A stretch of 42,855 bases of DNA from Sphingobacterium thalpophilum. Lineage in GTDB: Bacteria > Bacteroidota > Bacteroidia > Chitinophagales > Chitinophagaceae. Made by a program: the position numbers and the translations under genes. Positions 37,051-42,855 of the stretch are shown here, one piece after another. Each line of letters opens with the position of its first letter. Within the stretch, counting starts at the first letter, position 1. The notes beneath the pieces are model-generated. The model saw only the letters and a program-made list of their open reading frames with translations. It did no database searches and was not told the origin of the DNA. Location of the stretch: NCBI GenBank assembly GCA_943325035.2, contig CALPNW020000004.1, positions 1-42,855 on the forward strand, read 5' to 3'.

Positions 37051-39140
37051 GGCTTTCCGCTGTCTCTTCTTTTTCTTTTATCATCATTCAATAAAAGGGA
37101 TGATTTTTCCTTTGCCTTCCGGGCGGGCTCTTTCCCACTGACTGGTACAGATCCGGATTCCAGCGCAGCTTCTGTATTGGCATTATTGGTTTCTTCCTGT
37201 ACTTCCGCTTTGGCGCTTGCTTCTTCTTCGGCAGCTATTCTGGCTTGTCTTTCTGAATCTTTTCTCAGGTACCAGTTTTTGATGGCCTGAGGAATCAGGT
37301 TGGTATTGGATACTTCTTCTACTCTCACCAGTCCTGCGGAACTGATGGTATCATTCAGGTATTTTTCCATGATGAATCCTGCAATTGGTCCGGCGGCAAC
37401 AGAACCGTAGCCTCCGTTTTCTACCACAACAGCCACTGCAATTCTCGGGTTGTCTTTTGGTGCGAACGCAACAAAGAGGGAGTGGTTTTTTCCGTGCGGG
37501 TTCTGTGCAGTTCCGGTTTTGGCGCAGTACTCCACTCCCGGAATTTTTGTGTAAGCAGCCGTTCCATAAACAGTTACATCGTGCATACCATCGTGTACCG
37601 CCTGGTAGGCACTGTCTGATATATTAGTGACAATATGCTTCTTTCTGTATTTATTTAACAGGGTGGTATCGTTATTATTCTCCTGTTCTATGCTGTCTAC
37701 AAAATGGGGTGGAAAATAATACCCTTTATTGGCAATGATGGCCATCAGATTAGCCATCTGTAAAGGGGTTGCTGTCATCATATCCTGCCCTATACCCAGC
37801 GTTAAAACACTGCAGCTGTTCCATCTTTTTGGCCCCCCAAAATATTTATTGTATTTGCTGGTGTCGGGAATACTTGCTTTGTCTTCACTCGGCAGATCCA
37901 CTTCCAGTCTTCTGCCCAGGCCAAATGCATTCATATATTCCTTCCATTTTAAATAGCCTTGTATGGTACTGCCATATTTTTTATTGTCGATGGCTTTACG
38001 GAATATATCAGAAAAATAAGAGTTGCATGAATTGGCGAGAGCCAGTCTGAGATTAGCGGCATGTCCTGGATTATTGTGTTCGCATTTTACAAACACCCCT
38101 CCGCATGCACCGTATCCTCCATAACATCCTACTCCATAAGAAGGGGTGATTAAACCTTCGTCCAGCGCAACCAGTGCACCCAGTGGTTTAAAGGTTGATC
38201 CCGGAGGATATTGACCTTTGATGGCACGGTTATACATTGGCTTTGCAGTGTCCATGACCATACGTCCCCAATTTTTTCTTCTGGCATTGCCGGTAAGTAC
38301 ATTCGGATTGTAAGACGGGCTGGAAACCATGGCAATAACACCACCCGTTCTTGGATCAATCGCTACTGCGCTGCCGATTTTATTTTGCAATAATTTTTCA
38401 GCTAGCTGCTGTACCTCAACATCTATACTCGTATATAAATTTCTTCCTGCAATGGCAACGGTATCAAAGAGCCCGTTTTCATAAGCGCCCTGTATGCGGC
38501 TTTTGTTGTCTCTGATAAAACGTTTGATGCCCCTCTGGCCCATCAAAACAGTTTCATAGGTTTTCTCCAGGCCGTTCATGCCTGCATAGTCTCCCATCTC
38601 ATATCCTTCTTCTTTGTGCTTACGCAGAAAGGAAGTATCTACCTCTGCAATATATCCCAGCAGCTGTCCGGCTGTATTATACGGGTAGGTTCGCACAGAT
38701 CTTTCGCTCAATGCATAGCCTGGAAATTTATACATGTTCTCATTGAGCTTTGCGTAGAGCTCCTGATTCAGTAAGGGTTCAAATACACTTGGCTTTACAC
38801 TGGTGTTTTTAAAGATGGCCTCCCGAATTCTTTTTTTGTATTCTAAGGTATCAATCCCCAGCAGTTGGCAAAGCGCGAGGGTGTCGGTTGTTTTTGCTTC
38901 TGAGGGGGTAACAATCAGGTCGTAGCTGATGATGTTCTCTAACAGGGCTTTTTTATTCCGGTCGAAGATGATTCCTCTGTCTGGGTAAACGATCTTCCGG
39001 TAGATCGCATTATTTTCTGCAGCCAGTTTGTATTTAGAAGAAACCAGCTGCAGGTTGATCAGCTGTATAGTGATCAGTAGAAATACTGCTGCAAATATGA
39101 TTTGAATTACCCGGCCACGGCCTTGATTAAATACAGACAT
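37047..39140 (-). CDS. mrdA: Penicillin-binding protein 2
   Basis: PPGSTFKPLGALVAL (SxxK), ANSCNSYFSDIF (SxN), CAKTGTAQNPHG (KTG); ATGA overlap with rodA. Confidence 0.95.
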   Translation of the reverse strand: MSVFNQGRGRVIQIIFAAVFLLITIQLINLQLVSSKYKLAAENNAIYRKIVYPDRGIIFDRNKKALLENIISYDLIVTPSEAKTTDTLALCQLLGIDTLEYKKRIREAIFKNTSVKPSVFEPLLNQELYAKLNENMYKFPGYALSERSVRTYPYNTAGQLLGYIAEVDTSFLRKHKEEGYEMGDYAGMNGLEKTYETVLMGQRGIKRFIRDNKSRIQGAYENGLFDTVAIAGRNLYTSIDVEVQQLAEKLLQNKIGSAVAIDPRTGGVIAMVSSPSYNPNVLTGNARRKNWGRMVMDTAKPMYNRAIKGQYPPGSTFKPLGALVALDEGLITPSYGVGCYGGYGACGGVFVKCEHNNPGHAANLRLALANSCNSYFSDIFRKAIDNKKYGSTIQGYLKWKEYMNAFGLGRRLEVDLPSEDKASIPDTSKYNKYFGGPKRWNSCSVLTLGIGQDMMTATPLQMANLMAIIANKGYYFPPHFVDSIEQENNNDTTLLNKYRKKHIVTNISDSAYQAVHDGMHDVTVYGTAAYTKIPGVEYCAKTGTAQNPHGKNHSLFVAFAPKDNPRIAVAVVVENGGYGSVAAGPIAGFIMEKYLNDTISSAGLVRVEEVSNTNLIPQAIKNWYLRKDSERQARIAAEEEASAKAEVQEETNNANTEAALESGSVPVSGKEPARKAKEKSSLLLNDDKRKRRDSGKP

Positions 39141-39259
39141 AAGTGGAATGGCCGGTTGTTACGGCAATACGAAATTAGGATTTTAGAAATTGGATTTTAC
39201 AATTAAGCATACAGAATTCTAAATAAGACAGAGCTTATCTTTTATTTTAGCCCGGCAGG

Positions 39260-39790
39260 CTATTTATTGGTGCGGAATCTGGCCTTGCGGCTGAAAAGCA
39301 TTTCAGTAATAAAAATGAGTAAAAGGCTGATTCCGGTAGTGGCAGTTATTTTTCCGAGGAAGTAAACGAAATCGCCAAACTGAAGCCATTCCAGCAGCAC
39401 CAGGTAAAAATGGTGAAGGAAGGTAAGCAGGCTGATATAAAGGCTGTAGGGAGCCCATCCCATGCTGCTGAGACTTGGTTCCACATAGCTCTGTTCTGTA
39501 CTTTCCTTTGGAATCAGCAGGGAAAGCAGAAAGGGCCTGATATAGGCAATCAGTGAACAGGCTGCAGCATGTAAGCCCATCGTTCCGGTAAAATAGTCCA
39601 GACTAAGCCCAAAAAGAAAAGCAATGATCAGTAACGGAAAACGACCCAGGTTGAAAGGAAGCCAGAGTATATAGAGGAAGTAGATATAAGGAACAATAAA
39701 CTGGTGCAAAGGGGGTATCTGGTTAAGGATATATACCTGCACTAAAATGAACAGCAGAAAACGGATAATATTTTTTAAAAGGGTACTCAT
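39260..39790 (-). CDS. mreD: MreD-like rod shape-determining protein
   Basis: Multi-TM, 176 aa, LPFNLGRFPLLIIAFLFGLSLDYFTGTMGLHAAACSLIAYIRPFLL; position between mreC and pbp2. Confidence 0.85.
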   Translation of the reverse strand: MSTLLKNIIRFLLFILVQVYILNQIPPLHQFIVPYIYFLYILWLPFNLGRFPLLIIAFLFGLSLDYFTGTMGLHAAACSLIAYIRPFLLSLLIPKESTEQSYVEPSLSSMGWAPYSLYISLLTFLHHFYLVLLEWLQFGDFVYFLGKITATTGISLLLIFITEMLFSRKARFRTNK

Positions 39791-40635
39791 TAATTTTTTC
39801 CACTGTTTTCCAGTTGCATCTGTTCGGTGTACCGGACATTTTCAATAACGTTTACAAACTGTATGGTAAAGAAGTTGGTGGCTGTTTTTATTTTGAGGGT
39901 ATAAAAATTACTGGATGGGTCTGCTGTTATGGAGGCAACTGTTCCAACTATCAGCTGAGAAGGAAAATTAGCAGAGTAAGTACTTGTTACAACCGTATCT
40001 CCCTTTGCTACTTTGGCACTTTTGGTAACATTTTTAAACAAGAGGTAAGAAGGATCTGCTCCGTCCCACTCAATACTGCCTGATATGTTGTCCTTTTTCA
40101 GCATGGCACTTACTTTACTGTTTCTGTGCAGTAAGCTCATGACCCTGCTGATATGATCTGTTGATTCTACCACAACACCTACTATACCGGAAGGTCCGGT
40201 AACAGCCATGCCTTTTTTGACGCCCTGCAATGTGCCTCTTTCGAGCATTAAATAGTTGTTCTGTAAAGTATAGGTATTGCCAATGACCCTTGCAGGAAGG
40301 AAACTGTATTTTCTGGGTCTTCCCAATGTATCGTTAACTGCAGTATCTTTTACGGTAAGGCGTAAACTGTCTGCAGACAGAAAGCTGGAAGGCAATTCAT
40401 TTCTGAGTTTTGCATTTTCTTCTGCAAGCAAACGATTGGTTTCTGCAAGGTTAAAATAACTTCTTAATTTGCTGTACCGGCTGTTTATGTTGCCGGTAAC
40501 ATCGTTGGCTGCGCCCGCAAAAAAAGTTTCATGGGTTTTGCTGGAAGAGGTTAACAAAACAATGGCCACTACCTGCAACAGAATGAAGCTGATAAAATTA
40601 AAGTATTGCCGTATGAAGAGAAATATGTTTTTCAA
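39790..40635 (-). CDS. mreC: Rod shape-determining protein MreC
   Basis: N-terminal TM; ARVIGNTYTLQNNYLMLERGTLQGVKKGMAVTGPSGIVGVVVESTDHISRVMSLLHRNSKVSAML; TAATG overlap with mreD. Confidence 0.93.
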   Translation of the reverse strand: MKNIFLFIRQYFNFISFILLQVVAIVLLTSSSKTHETFFAGAANDVTGNINSRYSKLRSYFNLAETNRLLAEENAKLRNELPSSFLSADSLRLTVKDTAVNDTLGRPRKYSFLPARVIGNTYTLQNNYLMLERGTLQGVKKGMAVTGPSGIVGVVVESTDHISRVMSLLHRNSKVSAMLKKDNISGSIEWDGADPSYLLFKNVTKSAKVAKGDTVVTSTYSANFPSQLIVGTVASITADPSSNFYTLKIKTATNFFTIQFVNVIENVRYTEQMQLENSGKN

Positions 40636-40652
40636 TGCAGCTTACTTTCGTA

Positions 40653-41678
40653 CTATCTCATGATGAATGGAAAACGCTGGTAGTTCTTCAATGCAAGTCC
40701 GGTGCCACGTACCACACTCTTCAACGGATCGTCTGCAATATGTACGGGCAACTTGATCTTTGCGCTCAAACGCTTGTCCAGCCCACGTAGCAGCGCACCG
40801 CCGCCGGTAAGGTATAAGCCTCTTCTGTAAATATCTGCTGCCAGTTCGGGAGGCGTTGTTTCCAGTGCCTTTAGAATTGCTTCTTCAATTTTAAAAATAC
40901 TCTTATCGAGTGCTTCTGCAATTTCCTGATAGCTGACAAGTATCTGTTTGGGAATACCTGTTACCAGGTCACGGCCGTTTACAGGCATATCTTCCGGAGG
41001 ATTGTCTAAATCTTTCATAGCAGCTCCAACATTGATCTTGATCTGTTCTGCAGTACGTTCACCGATCAGTAAGCTATGATATCTTCTTAAAGCTTCCATG
41101 ATATCTGCAGTAAATTCATCACCTGCAATACGGATACTCTGGTCGCATACAATACCAGCCAAAGCAATTACTGTGATACCTGTTGTACCACCACCAATAT
41201 CAATGATCATATTTCCAACAGGTTCTTCCACATCAATACCAATACCCAGTGCTGCGGCCATCGGCTCATGGATCATGTATACTTCTTTTGCACCTGCCTG
41301 CTCTGCACTGTCTCTTACCGCACGTTTTTCTACTTCTGTAATAGAAGACGGAATACAAATCACCATTCTCCAGCTTGGCGGAAACAATGGCTTTTTAGGG
41401 TAGATCATTTTCATGAGTTCCCTGATCATTAATTCCGCAGCATTAAAGTCTGCAATCACCCCATCTTTTAAGGGACGGATCGTTTTGATGCTTTCATGCG
41501 TTTTTTCGTGCATCATTAAGGCCTTCTTTCCAACGGCCAGTACTTCCTTCATATTATTGCGGTTAAGGGCAATAATAGAGGGCTCATTTACCACTACATC
41601 ATCATTGTGAATGATGAGTGTATTGGCAGTACCCAGGTCCATCGCAATCTCCTGTGTAAAAAAGTTAAATAATCCCAT
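40653..41678 (-). CDS. mreB: Rod shape-determining protein MreB
   Basis: FTQEIAMDLGTANTLI; VVNEPSIIALNR; MIIDIGGGTTGITVIALAGIV; LTGGGALLRGLDKRL. Confidence 0.98.
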   Translation of the reverse strand: MGLFNFFTQEIAMDLGTANTLIIHNDDVVVNEPSIIALNRNNMKEVLAVGKKALMMHEKTHESIKTIRPLKDGVIADFNAAELMIRELMKMIYPKKPLFPPSWRMVICIPSSITEVEKRAVRDSAEQAGAKEVYMIHEPMAAALGIGIDVEEPVGNMIIDIGGGTTGITVIALAGIVCDQSIRIAGDEFTADIMEALRRYHSLLIGERTAEQIKINVGAAMKDLDNPPEDMPVNGRDLVTGIPKQILVSYQEIAEALDKSIFKIEEAILKALETTPPELAADIYRRGLYLTGGGALLRGLDKRLSAKIKLPVHIADDPLKSVVRGTGLALKNYQRFPFIMR

Positions 41679-41711
41679 TGTATAATAGAGTTCTTAATAT
41701 AATTGGTAATA

Positions 41712-41742
41712 ACTACAAAGGTGCTTGAAATTAGTGGAATTA
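41712..41742 (-). promoter_or_regulatory. Possible promoter for the mreB cluster
   Basis: Minus strand reads TTG TTAATTCCACTAATTTCAAG CACCTTTG: TTG, 20 nt, one mismatch to TAnnTTTG. Boundaries approximate. Confidence 0.35.
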
Positions 41743-41756
41743 ACAAGTGCCGGCGC

Positions 41757-42855
41757 TTATTCAAATTCAAATCCAATGTCTCTCCTGTAGAACATTCCTT
41801 CAAAAGAAATCTGCTCCAGTATGGATCTCGATTTTGCTGTTGCTTCGGCAATATTTCTTCCGTATGATGTTACTGCTAAAACCCTGCCACCATTTGTAAG
41901 AATAATATCGCCCTGCCGGCGGGTACCTGCATGAAACAGCATGCTGTCGTTGGTTTCAGGCAATCCGGAAGGAATGTTAATTGGCTTATCTTTTGCATAA
42001 TTACCGGGATAGCCGCCGCTTACTGCCATAATAGTTGCAGCACTGCGTTCATCAAAAGAAATATTTGCATCTTCGAGTGTGCCATTGTCCATCGCAGCAA
42101 AAAGGGCCACCAGATCGGTACTGAGCCTTGGAATAACCACTTCTGTTTCGGGGTCTCCCAGCCGGCAGTTGTATTCAATCACAAATGGTTCTCCGTTTAC
42201 ATTCATCAATCCAAAGAAAATGAACCCGAAATAGGTAAGGTTTTCCTTTGTCAGGCCCTCTACCGTTGGGCGTATGACACGGTCTTCCACTTTTTGCATA
42301 AAAGTTTCATCCATAAAAGGAACAGGGCTTACGCAACCCATTCCGCCTGTATTGGGGCCGGTTTCGCCCTCGCCAATGCGTTTATAGTCTTTTGCATGGC
42401 CTATAATCTGGTAGTCTCTGCCATTGGTGAGCGCAAAAACACTCACTTCTATACCTTTTAAGAATTCTTCGATCACCACTTTTTCACTGGCAGCACCAAA
42501 CTGTTTTTCGCGGATCATTTCATTAAAAACCAACAGGGCTTCTTCGGTAGAAGCAGCGATCACTACCCCTTTGCCCGCCGCAAGTCCGTCGGCCTTCAAA
42601 ACCACGGGCAGGCTGTGCTGCCGGATATAATCCAGTCCTTCCTCAAAATTGTCTGCGGTAAATTCTGCGTAGGCGGCCGTGGGAATATGGTGTCTTTGCA
42701 TGAACTTTTTGCTGAAGGCCTTGCTGCCCTCGAGCTGCGCGGCTTCAGCAGAAGGCCCTACCACAATCACCTGCTGTAAAGCAGGATCTGCCTGAAAAAA
42801 GTCATAAATGCCTTTTACCAGTGGTTCTTCCGGACCTACCACCAGCATATTGATG
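41757..42855 (-). CDS. purD: Phosphoribosylamine--glycine ligase, partial (5' end beyond the right edge)
   Basis: INMLVVGPEEPLVKGIYDFFQ; KADGLAAGKGVVIA; GPNTGGMGCVSPVPF; EYNCRLGDPETEVVIPRL. Frame stays open to the window edge. Confidence 0.96.
   Translation of the reverse strand, partial: INMLVVGPEEPLVKGIYDFFQADPALQQVIVVGPSAEAAQLEGSKAFSKKFMQRHHIPTAAYAEFTADNFEEGLDYIRQHSLPVVLKADGLAAGKGVVIAASTEEALLVFNEMIREKQFGAASEKVVIEEFLKGIEVSVFALTNGRDYQIIGHAKDYKRIGEGETGPNTGGMGCVSPVPFMDETFMQKVEDRVIRPTVEGLTKENLTYFGFIFFGLMNVNGEPFVIEYNCRLGDPETEVVIPRLSTDLVALFAAMDNGTLEDANISFDERSAATIMAVSGGYPGNYAKDKPINIPSGLPETNDSMLFHAGTRRQGDIILTNGGRVLAVTSYGRNIAEATAKSRSILEQISFEGMFYRRDIGFEFE

Noticed and set aside
41594-41851. 85-aa minus-strand ORF across the purD-mreB gap
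   Set aside because: Overlaps both genes out of frame and covers the likely mreB promoter.
41931-42461. 176-aa plus-strand ORF antisense to purD
   Set aside because: Overlaps conserved PurD motifs; no independent start context or recognisable family.
1-42855. tRNA, rRNA, transposase, integrase or phage genes
   Set aside because: None seen on either strand by reading; a tRNAscan/ISfinder run would be needed for certainty.

Overview
The gene content, low-to-moderate GC and Bacteroidota-type promoter motifs fit a Bacteroidota chromosome, probably Chitinophagaceae-like. Left edge: the N-terminal part of a large secreted Ig/PKD-like repeat protein on the minus strand, running off the window and absent from the ORF track, divergent from an MMPL/RND-type exporter. 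4.2-21 kb: three consecutive SusC/SusD (TonB-dependent transporter plus surface lipoprotein) pairs with two accessory lipoproteins and one orphan secreted protein, separated by strong hairpin terminators. No recognisable carbohydrate-active enzyme or regulator lies in this block. 21-42.8 kb is mostly housekeeping: TlpA-like thioredoxin lipoprotein, gatB, alaS, M23 peptidase, SPFH protein, MnmD-like methyltransferase, DNA glycosylase, PEP carboxylase, a three-gene ECF-sigma operon, MBL-fold hydrolase, the rodA/pbp2/mreD/mreC/mreB cluster and a partial purD. The most unusual signals are two short tandem arrays (21-bp and 19-bp units) at the only two convergent gene junctions with a sizeable spacer. 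Each array includes the stop codon of the minus-strand gene, each alternates between two unit variants, and the two share a CTGCG...TTCAA core. In the 21-bp array every unit is an in-frame copy of the last seven codons of the gene, stop codon included. I do not recognise this as a named element. All calls are from reading the sequence; no searches were run.
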